From Flavobacterium zepuense (GTDB lineage: Bacteria > Bacteroidota > Bacteroidia > Flavobacteriales > Flavobacteriaceae): a stretch of 64,000 nt of DNA. The stretch spans positions 372,001-436,000 of the forward strand of contig NZ_VJVZ01000001.1 in assembly GCF_007097145.1 (NCBI RefSeq), written 5' to 3'. The notes below the pieces were generated by a model, which saw only the letters and a program-made list of their open reading frames with translations, was not told the DNA's origin and did not search any database. Positions within the stretch are counted from its first letter, which is position 1. Each line of letters begins with the position of its first letter. The position numbers and the translations under genes were made by a program. This document shows positions 35,276-42,673 of the stretch, piece after piece.

Positions 35276-35345
35276 GACATAATTATTTGGATTTCAGCAA
35301 ATAATTCAAAAAAATATTTATTTTAGCTTCTTAAAAAAAAGTTAA

Positions 35346-35705
35346 ATGGAAAACACTTTACCCCAACCTATCGATTCTAATCGCGCTCATGCACTGGCAG
35401 CACAAATGCTGGTAACACAAAACAAAAACGCTTACGAGGTAAAACAATCTTTAATGGCAGAGGGCCTTGACGAAGCAAGTGCAGAGAATGTTGTTTACAA
35501 TATTGAGGCACAAATTGAAAATGTAAAATCGTCTAAAGCAAAAAAAGATATGCTTTGGGGTGGTTTATGGATGTTTGGGGGCATAATTGTAACCGCAGTA
35601 ACAATGTCGGCAGCTTCGGGCGGCGGCAGGTATGTGGTAGCCTGGGGTGCCATAGTATTTGGTGGCATACAATTTTTTAGGGGAATAATGAATTCCATAA
35701 AATAA
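35346..35705 (+). CDS. Small membrane protein with two C-terminal helices, 119 aa
   Basis: A soluble N-terminal half (HALAAQMLVTQNKNAYEVKQSLMAEGLDEASAENVV) resembles a helical UBA-like module. Two hydrophobic helices (about residues 67-87 and 94-113) form the C-terminal half. Small proteins of this shape are common in Flavobacteriia, with unknown role. A terminator follows 25 bases downstream. Confidence 0.65.
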   Translation: MENTLPQPIDSNRAHALAAQMLVTQNKNAYEVKQSLMAEGLDEASAENVVYNIEAQIENVKSSKAKKDMLWGGLWMFGGIIVTAVTMSAASGGGRYVVAWGAIVFGGIQFFRGIMNSIK

Positions 35706-35730
35706 CATATTATAATGGATTACGATAATG

Positions 35731-35755
35731 CCCTCCTCTAATCAGGAGGGTTTTT
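35731..35755 (+). terminator. Terminator after the small membrane protein gene
   Basis: CCCTCCT and AGGAGGG arms enclose a CTAATC loop, followed by five T. Confidence 0.88.
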
Positions 35756-35806
35756 AATTACTGCTATCAGCATTTCTGTTCGACACACAAAAGTTAACGC
35801 GTTAGG

Positions 35807-35833
35807 TTGCTTAAAATTAAATTGATAAATTTG
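35807..35833 (+). promoter_or_regulatory. Promoter of the ArsR-family gene
   Basis: TTG at 35807-35809 and TAAATTTG at 35826-35833 are 16 bases apart. The start codon at 35851 is 18 bases downstream. Confidence 0.5.
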
Positions 35834-35850
35834 CATTTTTCAATACAATT

Positions 35851-36123
35851 ATGACACCTAAAGAAATTGAGCGCATATCTAAAGCCCTGGGCGATCCTAA
35901 CCGCCTTAAAATATTAGAGGAAATTAAAAAAAATTGCTCCCTGCAATGTTCTAACATTACGGGTATGCTTAATTTGGCGCAACCTTCTATATCGCATCAC
36001 GTAAAACAACTTGTAGATGCCGGGCTTATAATTCCGTGTAAAGATGGCCGCAACATGAGTTACACTATTGATAAAGAACATTTTGCAAAATACCTGCAAC
36101 ATTTAGGCCTTTACGTAATATAA
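35851..36123 (+). CDS. ArsR-family transcriptional regulator, 90 aa
   Basis: A winged helix-turn-helix protein: ERISKALGDPNRLKILEEIKK, then CSNITGMLNLAQPSISHHVKQLVDAGLI as recognition helices, and a short wing (CKDGRNMSYTID). Metal-type cysteine pairs are not obvious beyond CSLQC, so the signal may not be a metal. It lies upstream of an SDR gene whose promoter region carries near-identical palindromes, so it likely controls that gene. Confidence 0.88.
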   Translation: MTPKEIERISKALGDPNRLKILEEIKKNCSLQCSNITGMLNLAQPSISHHVKQLVDAGLIIPCKDGRNMSYTIDKEHFAKYLQHLGLYVI

Positions 36124-36132
36124 AAAAACATA

Positions 36133-36150
36133 GATAAATTTAAATATATC
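36133..36150. promoter_or_regulatory. AT-rich palindromic operator A between the ArsR and SDR genes
   Basis: GATAAATTTAAATATATC differs by one base from a perfect 18-base palindrome and from operator B. It lies 12 bases upstream of the SDR -7 element. Confidence 0.65.
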
Positions 36151-36161
36151 AATATATTTAG

Positions 36162-36169
36162 TACATTTG
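36162..36169 (+). promoter_or_regulatory. -7 element for the SDR gene
   Basis: TACATTTG matches TAnnTTTG. The operator A palindrome covers the -33 position. Confidence 0.55.
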
Positions 36170-36240
36170 TCAGGTAATATTTCGGTAAATTAAATTATTT
36201 AGTGGCGGGCAGTAGCGCTATTTTTTTAAATTTATGTATC

Positions 36241-36258
36241 GATATATTTAAATATATC
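36241..36258. promoter_or_regulatory. AT-rich palindromic operator B before the SDR gene
   Basis: GATATATTTAAATATATC is a perfect 18-base palindrome ending 26 bases before the SDR start codon, downstream of the predicted transcription start. Confidence 0.7.
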
Positions 36259-36284
36259 TATTAATAAAATAATCTGTAACAAAA

Positions 36285-37037
36285 ATGAGTTCAGGAATAA
36301 CAGGCAAAGTAGCCATAGTAACCGGCGCATCTAAAGGAATTGGTGCCGGTATAGCAAAAAGTTTAGCCGCTGCAGGTGCAGCCGTAGCGGTAAATTATGC
36401 CAGCAGCCGCGAGGGTGCCGATAAAGTTGTGGCACAAATAACATCAGATGGTGGGCGTGCTATAGCGGTACAGGGATCTGTTAGTAATGCGGATGAAGTA
36501 AAGCGTATTTTTAACGAAACCAAAGAAGCCTTTGGCAAAGTAGACATCGTGGTAAACAACGCCGGTGTTTATAAATTTGACGCTGTAGAAGACATTACGT
36601 TAGAAGAGTTTAACAACCAGTTCAGCATCAACGTATACGGCCCTATATTAACCACACAGGAGGCTTTAAAACATTTCCCTGAAAGTGGCGGTAACATTAT
36701 TAACATCAGCTCTGTAGTAAGTGTTAGCCCCGGCCCTAACAGCGCCATATACTCCTCTACAAAAGGTGCGTTAGATACCCTTACAAGAGAACTGGCCATA
36801 GAGCTTGCCCCAAGAAATATACGTGTAAACGTAGTTGCCCCCGGCCTTACAGAAACCGAAGGTGTAGAAACTGCCGGTATTAAAGGCACTGATTTCGAGA
36901 AAAGTATCATTGCAAATACCCCACTGGCACGCGCGGGCCAGCCCGATGATATTGCCCGTGTGGTAACCTTCCTTGCATCAGATGATTCTGCTTGGCTCAC
37001 AGGCGAACGCATTAGCGCTTCGGGTGGGCTACATTAA
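36285..37037 (+). CDS. Short-chain dehydrogenase/reductase (FabG-like)
   Basis: The 250-residue classical SDR has the cofactor motif GASKGIGAGIA, NNAG (VVNNAGVYKF), the catalytic Ser before YSSTKGALD (Tyr-x-x-x-Lys replaced in spacing as AIYSSTKGAL), and the C-terminal GERISASGGLH. It is soluble, NADP(H)-preferring by the basic patch ASSREG. The substrate is unknown. The twin operators point to control by the adjacent ArsR-family protein. Confidence 0.88.
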   Translation: MSSGITGKVAIVTGASKGIGAGIAKSLAAAGAAVAVNYASSREGADKVVAQITSDGGRAIAVQGSVSNADEVKRIFNETKEAFGKVDIVVNNAGVYKFDAVEDITLEEFNNQFSINVYGPILTTQEALKHFPESGGNIINISSVVSVSPGPNSAIYSSTKGALDTLTRELAIELAPRNIRVNVVAPGLTETEGVETAGIKGTDFEKSIIANTPLARAGQPDDIARVVTFLASDDSAWLTGERISASGGLH

Positions 37038-37060
37038 TAGTTAATGATAAAATGATTTCA

Positions 37061-37094
37061 AAAGGGTTCGGAAATTTTTCCGGACCCTTTTTGT
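37061..37094 (+). terminator. Terminator of the SDR gene
   Basis: AAAGGGTTCGGAAA and TTTCCGGACCCTTT arms, one mismatch, then TTGTTTT. Confidence 0.82.
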
Positions 37095-37168
37095 TTTCTG
37101 TAAAAACCATCGCGCTGGCATTGCAAAACACTTGCATTTCATAAAAACTTTACGTACTTTTAAAGCAC

Positions 37169-39403
37169 ATGAAAGATGATATGGTTGAAATTGATATAGA
37201 ACAGGAAAACAAGGCAATTGCCAAAGAATATAAGGAATTACTGCGCATTAGCTACCAAACACTGTCAGAAGACGATAAGAAACTGATACGTAAGGCATTT
37301 GATGTGGCGGTAGATGCCCATAAAGACCAGCGGAGGAAATCGGGCGAAGCCTACATCTTCCACCCTATTGCTGTGGCTAAGATCGTAGCCTCAGAAATTG
37401 GGCTTGGTGCAACCTCTATCGCGTCGGCATTATTGCACGATGTAGTTGAGGATACCGATATTACGGTAGAAGACATCAAAAAGATGTTTAACCCCAAGAT
37501 CGCACAAATTGTAGAGGGGCTTACCAAAATTGCACAGGTTAAGACCGACCAGGAAATATCGATGCAGGCGGAAAACTTCCGTAAAATGCTCCTTACGCTT
37601 AACGATGATGTTAGGGTTATCCTGATAAAACTGGCCGACCGACTGCACAACATGCAGACAATGGAAAGCATGGCCGAATACAAACAGGCCAAAATAGCAT
37701 CGGAAACCTTATACATCTACGCCCCCCTGGCCCACCGCCTTGGGCTGTATAACATTAAAAACCAACTGGAAGACCTTGGCCTTAAGTATACCGAACCTGC
37801 CGTGTATAACGACATTTTAGGTAAAATGAAGGAAACCAAGGAAGAACAGGATGCCTACATAAAAGCCATATCTGATGTGCTTAAAACCTCATTAGACACC
37901 GAGGGTATTGAGTACACCATTAAAGGCAGGCCAAAATCAATCTACTCCATCCGCCGTAAAATGATGGCGCAGGGTGTGAGTTTTGATGAGGTGTATGATA
38001 AGTTTGCACTCCGTATTATCTACAAGTCCAATTCGCACGACGAGAAATTCCTCGCCTGGAAGATATACAGCATCGTAACCGACCATTACCGCCCAAGCCC
38101 AAGCAGGCTGCGCGACTGGATATCATCGCCTAAATCTACCGGGTATGAGGCGCTTCACATAACCGTTATGGGCCCCAAAGGTCGCTGGGTAGAGATACAG
38201 GTGCGCAGCGAACGTATGGACGAGGTGGCCGAAAAAGGCTACGCCGCCCACTACAAATACAAACAGGGTGCCAATACCGAGGAGCACGGGCTGGAAACCT
38301 GGCTTAACCTGCTTAAAGAGGCGCTGGAAAACTCGGCATCTAATGCCGTAGATTTCGTGGAGGACTTTAAGCTGAACCTTTATGCTAAAGAAATTTATGT
38401 ATTTACCCCAAAGGGCGAGATAAAATCGCTGCCTAAGGGTGCCACATCGCTGGATTTTGCGTTCAGCATCCACTCCGAGATAGGCATCCGTACAAGGGGT
38501 ACGCGTGTTAACGGCAAGTTAGTGCCCCTAAACCATGTGCTTAACAGTGGCGACCAGATAGAGGTTATAACATCTCAAAACCAAAAGCCCAACTCGCACT
38601 GGCTGGATTATGTTACCACGGCCCGTGCCAAAAACAAGATTAAAAACGTATTAAACGAAAATACCAAGCTTATTGCCGAAGACGGTAAAGAACTGCTTAC
38701 GCGCAAGCTCCGCCACCTTAAAATTACCTTTAACGAGGCTACGGTAAACGAACTGGTAAGCTACTTTAAGCTAAAAACCAGTCTGGACCTGTTTTACCGC
38801 GTGGGCGTGGGCACTATAGACAACCAGCAGCTTAAAGATTATGCCGCGCTTAAGAGCAATACCTTTATGAACTTTTTTAAAGGTAAAATTAAGCGTACGC
38901 CAAACCTGCCGCAGGAACAGGTTCAGAAAGAAGAACTTAGCCGTAATTACGACCTGCTTGTGTTTGGAAAGAACGAAGATAAGCTGGATTATAAACTGGC
39001 CAACTGCTGTAACCCCATACCGGGCGATGATGTTTTTGGCTTCGTGACTATTAATGAGGGCATTAAGGTACACAAACGCGACTGCCCTAATGCTATCCGC
39101 CTGCAAAGCAACTACGCTTACCGCATCATCCAGGCTAAGTGGATAGACTCCAGCCAGGAAGAATTTAAAGCAACCCTTAAAATCACGGGTATGGACTCGC
39201 TTGGGCTTACTAATGAGCTTACCAAGGTAATATCGGGTAATATGCATGTAAACATCCAGAGCATATCGCTTAGCGGTAACGCCGGTATCTTTAACGGGCA
39301 GCTAACGGTGGTGGTTCAAAACAATACCATCCTTAAAAAGCTTATAGAGAACATTAAAAAGATAGACGGTATAGATAAGGTAACGAGGATTTATAATAAT
39401 TAA
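37169..39403 (+). CDS. relA: Bifunctional (p)ppGpp synthetase/hydrolase (Rel/SpoT family)
   Basis: The 744-residue protein has the HD hydrolase domain (His90-Asp91 in LLHDVVEDT, intact) and the synthetase domain (IKGRPKSIYSIRRKM, YDKFALRIIY). These are followed by a TGS domain (YVFTPKGEIKSLPKGATSLDFAF), a cysteine-containing zinc-finger-like segment (ANCCNPIPGDDVFGFV) and a C-terminal ACT domain. It makes and degrades the stringent-response alarmone. An intact HD pair suggests it can hydrolyse. Start alternatives are the ATG at 37169 or 37181. A CACGAATT palindrome follows the gene. Confidence 0.95.
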   Translation: MKDDMVEIDIEQENKAIAKEYKELLRISYQTLSEDDKKLIRKAFDVAVDAHKDQRRKSGEAYIFHPIAVAKIVASEIGLGATSIASALLHDVVEDTDITVEDIKKMFNPKIAQIVEGLTKIAQVKTDQEISMQAENFRKMLLTLNDDVRVILIKLADRLHNMQTMESMAEYKQAKIASETLYIYAPLAHRLGLYNIKNQLEDLGLKYTEPAVYNDILGKMKETKEEQDAYIKAISDVLKTSLDTEGIEYTIKGRPKSIYSIRRKMMAQGVSFDEVYDKFALRIIYKSNSHDEKFLAWKIYSIVTDHYRPSPSRLRDWISSPKSTGYEALHITVMGPKGRWVEIQVRSERMDEVAEKGYAAHYKYKQGANTEEHGLETWLNLLKEALENSASNAVDFVEDFKLNLYAKEIYVFTPKGEIKSLPKGATSLDFAFSIHSEIGIRTRGTRVNGKLVPLNHVLNSGDQIEVITSQNQKPNSHWLDYVTTARAKNKIKNVLNENTKLIAEDGKELLTRKLRHLKITFNEATVNELVSYFKLKTSLDLFYRVGVGTIDNQQLKDYAALKSNTFMNFFKGKIKRTPNLPQEQVQKEELSRNYDLLVFGKNEDKLDYKLANCCNPIPGDDVFGFVTINEGIKVHKRDCPNAIRLQSNYAYRIIQAKWIDSSQEEFKATLKITGMDSLGLTNELTKVISGNMHVNIQSISLSGNAGIFNGQLTVVVQNNTILKKLIENIKKIDGIDKVTRIYNN

Positions 39404-39408
39404 GGTTT

Positions 39409-39469
39409 GCCACGAATTAAACGAATTCCTGAATCAAATAGGTTTGTGAAAATTCGTGTAATTCGTGGC
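39409..39469. repeat. CACGAATT palindromic element after relA
   Basis: GCCACGAATTAAACGAATT is matched by AATTCGTGTAATTCGTGGC. It has the same plan as the element at 32233-32291 and may act as a terminator or REP-like site. Confidence 0.72.
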
Positions 39470-39536
39470 TAAATTTTAATAGTTAGCCTGCGCTGCACAT
39501 TTAACCAACTAATCTTCCACATCAAAAAAATTAGCT

Positions 39537-39544
39537 TATCTTTG
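39537..39544 (+). promoter_or_regulatory. -7 element of the Fur-family gene
   Basis: TATCTTTG matches TAnnTTTG and lies about 20 bases before the start codon. Confidence 0.5.
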
Positions 39545-39564
39545 CACATTGATTCATAAAAACC

Positions 39565-40023
39565 ATGGAAAATAATAAAAACCAGGATATTGTAAAAAAT
39601 GTCTTCACAAAATTCCTGGAAGACAAAGGCCACAGGAAAACGCCTGAGCGCTACGCCATATTACAGGAAATTTATAACAGCCAGGAGCATTTTGATATTG
39701 AATCGCTTTATATTAAAATGAAAAACAAAAACTACCGTGTAAGCCGCGCAACGCTGTACAACACGATAGAGTTATTGTTAGAGTGCGGCCTGGTTAGGCG
39801 CCACCAGTTTGGTCAAAACCAAAGCCATTACGAGAAATCGTATTTTGATAAGCAGCACGACCATATTATTATGACCGATACCGGAGAGGTTATTGAGTTT
39901 TGCGACCCAAGGATACAATCTATCAAAAAAACCATAGAAGAGATTTTTGGTATTGAAATTCATAACCATTCTTTATACCTTTACGGCAATAAAAAACAGC
40001 CCGCCGCCGAGACCGGGAGTTAA
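39565..40023 (+). CDS. Fur-family transcriptional repressor
   Basis: The 152-residue protein has an N-terminal winged helix ([29 protein letters not shown] ... [20 protein letters not shown]) and a C-terminal metal-binding dimer domain ([23 protein letters not shown]). The paired-cysteine structural zinc site of many Fur proteins is missing; only single Cys residues are present. It could be Fur, Zur or PerR-like; the motif [15 protein letters not shown] is typical of Fur-type proteins in Flavobacteriia. It precedes purA by 109 bases that hold a terminator. Confidence 0.9.
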   Translation: MENNKNQDIVKNVFTKFLEDKGHRKTPERYAILQEIYNSQEHFDIESLYIKMKNKNYRVSRATLYNTIELLLECGLVRRHQFGQNQSHYEKSYFDKQHDHIIMTDTGEVIEFCDPRIQSIKKTIEEIFGIEIHNHSLYLYGNKKQPAAETGS

Positions 40024-40052
40024 ATCTCTAAAGCTTGTGCAATGGCTAAGCA

Positions 40053-40083
40053 AACCAACCCTGCATAAGGATTGGTTTTTGTT
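40053..40083 (+). terminator. Terminator between the Fur-family gene and purA
   Basis: AACCAA and TTGGTT arms across a CCCTGCATAAGGA loop, followed by a T-rich run. Confidence 0.65.
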
Positions 40084-40132
40084 TTTAAAAGATTATAACA
40101 TTTACGCAACATATAAACAAACTTAAAAAGGA

Positions 40133-41404
40133 ATGACCGTAGATTTACTGCTCGGATTACAGTGGGGCGACGAAGGCAAAGGAAAAATTGTTGATGTACT
40201 CACTTCCGGATATGATATTATTGCCCGTTTTCAGGGCGGGCCCAATGCCGGCCACACTCTGGAGTTTGATGGCATAAAACACGTATTAAGAACCATACCA
40301 TCGGGTATTTTCCACAAAAATTCGGTTAACATCATCGGTAACGGTGTAGTTATGGATCCTGTAGTTTTTCAAAAAGAGCTGGAAGGCCTTGAAAAATTTA
40401 ATATCGACATTAAATCGCGCCTGCTTATTTCGCGCAAAGCACACCTTATCCTGCCTACCCACCGCCTTTTAGATGCTGCTTCTGAGGCTTCAAAAGGTAA
40501 AGCAAAAATAGGATCAACCCTTAAAGGTATCGGACCAACGTATATGGATAAAACCGGCAGGAACGGTATCCGTATTGGCGATATCGAGCTTGATAACTTT
40601 AAAGACCACTACCGTGCCCTGGCCGATAAGCACCAGGCCATGATAGATTTTTATAACGTAGACCTTGAGTACGATCTTGAAGAGCTTGAAACTGAATTTT
40701 TTGAAGCTATTGAGGTTCTTAAATCACTACAATTTATTGATAGCGAAGAGTACCTTAACAGAGCAATGAAAGATGGTAAAACCATTCTTGCCGAAGGTGC
40801 ACAGGGTTCGCTTTTAGATATCGACTTTGGTACGTATCCATTCGTAACTTCATCTAACACTACTGCTGCAGGTGCATGTACCGGTTTAGGTATTGCCCCA
40901 AACAGGGTTAAAGATGTGTTTGGTATATTTAAGGCATACACTACCCGTGTGGGTAGCGGCCCGTTCCCTACTGAGTTGTTCGACGAAGATGGTGCTACTA
41001 TGGCGCGCGTTGGTAACGAATTCGGTTCGGTTACCGGCAGGGCCCGCCGTTGCGGCTGGTTAGACCTGGTTGCCCTTAAATATGCAGTACAGGTTAACGG
41101 CGTTACACAATTGTATATGATGAAAGGCGATGTGCTTAGCGGTTTTGAAACCCTTAAAGTATGTACTGCCTACAAATATAAAGGAGAAGAAACTAACTAT
41201 TTCCCATACAACATAGAGCCGGAAAATGTTACCCCTATTTATGTTGAGAAAAAAGGCTGGGCTGCAGATCTTACCGGTATGACTACCTATGATGAGCTTC
41301 CTGCTGAATTTAAAGATTACATTAAGTTTATTGAAGATGAACTCGAAGTGCCTATCAAAGTAGTTTCGGTAGGTCCCGACAGGACACAAACAATAATGAA
41401 ATAA
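40133..41404 (+). CDS. purA: Adenylosuccinate synthase
   Basis: The 423-residue protein has GTP-binding and catalytic residues Asp13 (WGDEGKGK) and His41 (NAGHTLEF), plus STLKGIGPTYMDK and TRVGSGPFPTELFDE. It converts IMP and aspartate to adenylosuccinate, the first committed AMP step. Length and motifs are normal. A terminator follows after six bases, and then the REP cluster begins. Confidence 0.97.
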   Translation: MTVDLLLGLQWGDEGKGKIVDVLTSGYDIIARFQGGPNAGHTLEFDGIKHVLRTIPSGIFHKNSVNIIGNGVVMDPVVFQKELEGLEKFNIDIKSRLLISRKAHLILPTHRLLDAASEASKGKAKIGSTLKGIGPTYMDKTGRNGIRIGDIELDNFKDHYRALADKHQAMIDFYNVDLEYDLEELETEFFEAIEVLKSLQFIDSEEYLNRAMKDGKTILAEGAQGSLLDIDFGTYPFVTSSNTTAAGACTGLGIAPNRVKDVFGIFKAYTTRVGSGPFPTELFDEDGATMARVGNEFGSVTGRARRCGWLDLVALKYAVQVNGVTQLYMMKGDVLSGFETLKVCTAYKYKGEETNYFPYNIEPENVTPIYVEKKGWAADLTGMTTYDELPAEFKDYIKFIEDELEVPIKVVSVGPDRTQTIMK

Positions 41405-41410
41405 TTTACT

Positions 41411-41440
41411 AAAGGCCGTTCGAAAGAATGGCCTTTTTTT
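41411..41440 (+). terminator. Terminator of purA
   Basis: AAAGGCCGTTC and GAATGGCCTTT arms, one mismatch, then TTTTT. Confidence 0.85.
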
Positions 41441-41460
41441 ATTGGATTTTCACAATATAT

Positions 41461-41520
41461 TGCCTTTGGCTTCAGCAAGGGGTTATGAAGCATAGATGCA
41501 GCTGGCTTTAGCCGCATATC
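41461..41520 (+). repeat. REP unit 1 of the RAYT cluster
   Basis: A degenerate hairpin A (CTTTGGCTTCAGCAAGGGG) is followed by spacer and hairpin B (GCTGGCTTTAGCC). It is more diverged than the other units. Confidence 0.7.
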
Positions 41521-41531
41521 TTAATCTTATT

Positions 41532-41622
41532 ATAGCATATCCATTTCAAACGGTATATGTTGCCCCTGGCTTTAGCCAGGGGTTAGGGCACAAGTACAGC
41601 TGGCTTTAGCCGAATATATTAT
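41532..41622 (+). repeat. REP unit 2 of the RAYT cluster with upstream conserved flank
   Basis: Hairpin A is CCCCTGGCTTTAGCCAGGGG and hairpin B is CTGGCTTTAGCC. The upstream ATAGCATATCCATTTCAAAC is repeated with changes at 42360-42380, so the repeat is longer than the two hairpins. Confidence 0.8.
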
Positions 41623-41630
41623 CTGTTTTT

Positions 41631-41721
41631 ATATTTGCTAAAGCCAAAAAGAGGAAACTATTATAAACCCCTGGCTTCAGCCAGGGGTAAGCAAGAGTCT
41701 CGCTGGCATTAGCAAAATATA
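41631..41721. repeat. REP unit 3, fold-back form, just upstream of the RAYT gene
   Basis: A reversed hairpin B (ATATTTGCTAAAGCC), a shared hairpin A (CCCCTGGCTTCAGCCAGGGG) and a forward hairpin B variant (GCTGGCATTAGCAAAATATA) make one symmetrical block 49 bases before the transposase ATG. Confidence 0.8.
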
Positions 41722-41770
41722 ATTTTCGCATTCTTTGAAAAAATATTAGTTTTAGAAAAATATTTTAAAC

Positions 41771-42205
41771 ATGCCTCACATACGCATCTACATACATTTA
41801 GTTTTCTCAACCAAAGAGCGTTATCCTTTTCTAAAAACTCCGGAACTTAGAGCTAAAGTTTGGAAACATATATTTGAAAATGCAAGGAGTAAAGGAATCT
41901 ATATTGATTTTATTAACGGCTATGCTGAGCATTGCCATATATTACTTTCCTTAGGTACTGAACAACTTTTGAGCAAAACAGTACAATTAATAAAAGGAGA
42001 AAGCGCTTATTGGATAAATCAAAATAAATTGTGCTTACAAAAATTTGAATGGCAAAATGATTATTTCGCTGTGTCAATTTCAGATTCAAACATTGAAAAA
42101 GTAAGGAACTACATTGCTAATCAGGAAGAGCACCATAAAATAAAAACCTTTGCAGAAGAATATGATGAATTTATCAGTCGGTTTGAATTGATGGCTAAAG
42201 GATGA
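41771..42205 (+). mobile_element. REP-associated tyrosine transposase (RAYT, IS200-like Y1 transposase), 144 aa
   Basis: The protein starts MPHIRIYIHLVFSTKERYPFL as in IS200-like TnpA_REP proteins. The HUH metal site is H54-C55-H56 (AEHCHILLS), and Tyr114 in KVRNYIANQEEHH is the likely nucleophile. The protein is complete with no frameshift. It is flanked on both sides by REP palindromes of one family, so it presumably cuts and moves single-stranded REP DNA. Palindromes and gene together form a 1.1 kb cluster. Its codons are AT-rich relative to purA. Confidence 0.9.
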
Positions 42206-42208
42206 TTT

Positions 42209-42270
42209 ATATTTGGCTAAAGCCCAAAAAAGAGAAACTATTTTAACCCCTGGCTAAAGCCAGGGGCAAC
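42209..42270 (-). repeat. REP unit 4, reversed, directly after the RAYT gene
   Basis: A reversed hairpin B (ATATTTGGCTAAAGCCC) precedes hairpin A (CCCCTGGCTAAAGCCAGGGG). Its inner sequence AAAAGAGAAACTATTTTAA matches the reversed half of unit 3. It starts four bases after the transposase stop. Confidence 0.8.
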
Positions 42271-42359
42271 TCATCCAATCCAATACAATAAAATCCTCCG
42301 CTTTGCTAAACTTTACCCCGCGGCAAAAAGCGTGAGGCGAATAATCAAGACACTTTCAT

Positions 42360-42451
42360 CATAGCATATTCATTTGAAACAGCATGTATTGCCACTGGCT
42401 TCAGCCAGGGGTTTATAAAGCACGAGAGTAACTGGCTTTAGCCAAATATAA
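42360..42451 (+). repeat. REP unit 5 of the RAYT cluster
   Basis: Hairpin A with one mismatch (CCACTGGCTTCAGCCAGGGG) and hairpin B (CTGGCTTTAGCCAAATATA), with the ATAGCATATTCATTTGAAAC flank shared with unit 2. Confidence 0.8.
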
Positions 42452-42500
42452 AATATTTACATCCAATCAATCTATATTTAACACCTATCAAGTGCATATG

Positions 42501-42561
42501 TTGCCCCTGGCTTCAGCCAGGGGTTAATAAGCAAGAGTGTTGCTGGCTTTAGCCAAATATA
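42501..42561 (+). repeat. REP unit 6 of the RAYT cluster
   Basis: The best-preserved unit: CCCCTGGCTTCAGCCAGGGG, spacer AATAAGCAAGAGTGTTG, then CTGGCTTTAGCCAAATATA. Confidence 0.85.
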
Positions 42562-42649
42562 ATTCACATCACTAAACAACAATTTCCATTAATTTTATCC
42601 GTTTTAACCTTCATGCAAAGCGGGCCGGTTATTGTAATCTATTTTCCGT

Positions 42650-42657
42650 AAATTTGC
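42650..42657 (+). promoter_or_regulatory. -7 element of the OstA-like gene
   Basis: TAAATTTG matches TAnnTTTG, with TTG about 15 bases upstream in TTATTGTAATC. The TTG start codon follows at 42674. Confidence 0.55.
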
Positions 42658-42673
42658 CACAAAATTGTAAGCC

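Noticed and set aside
41461..42561. CRISPR array
   Set aside because: Repeats are palindromic, unevenly spaced and in both orientations, with no regular spacers or cas genes; they are REP units of a RAYT.
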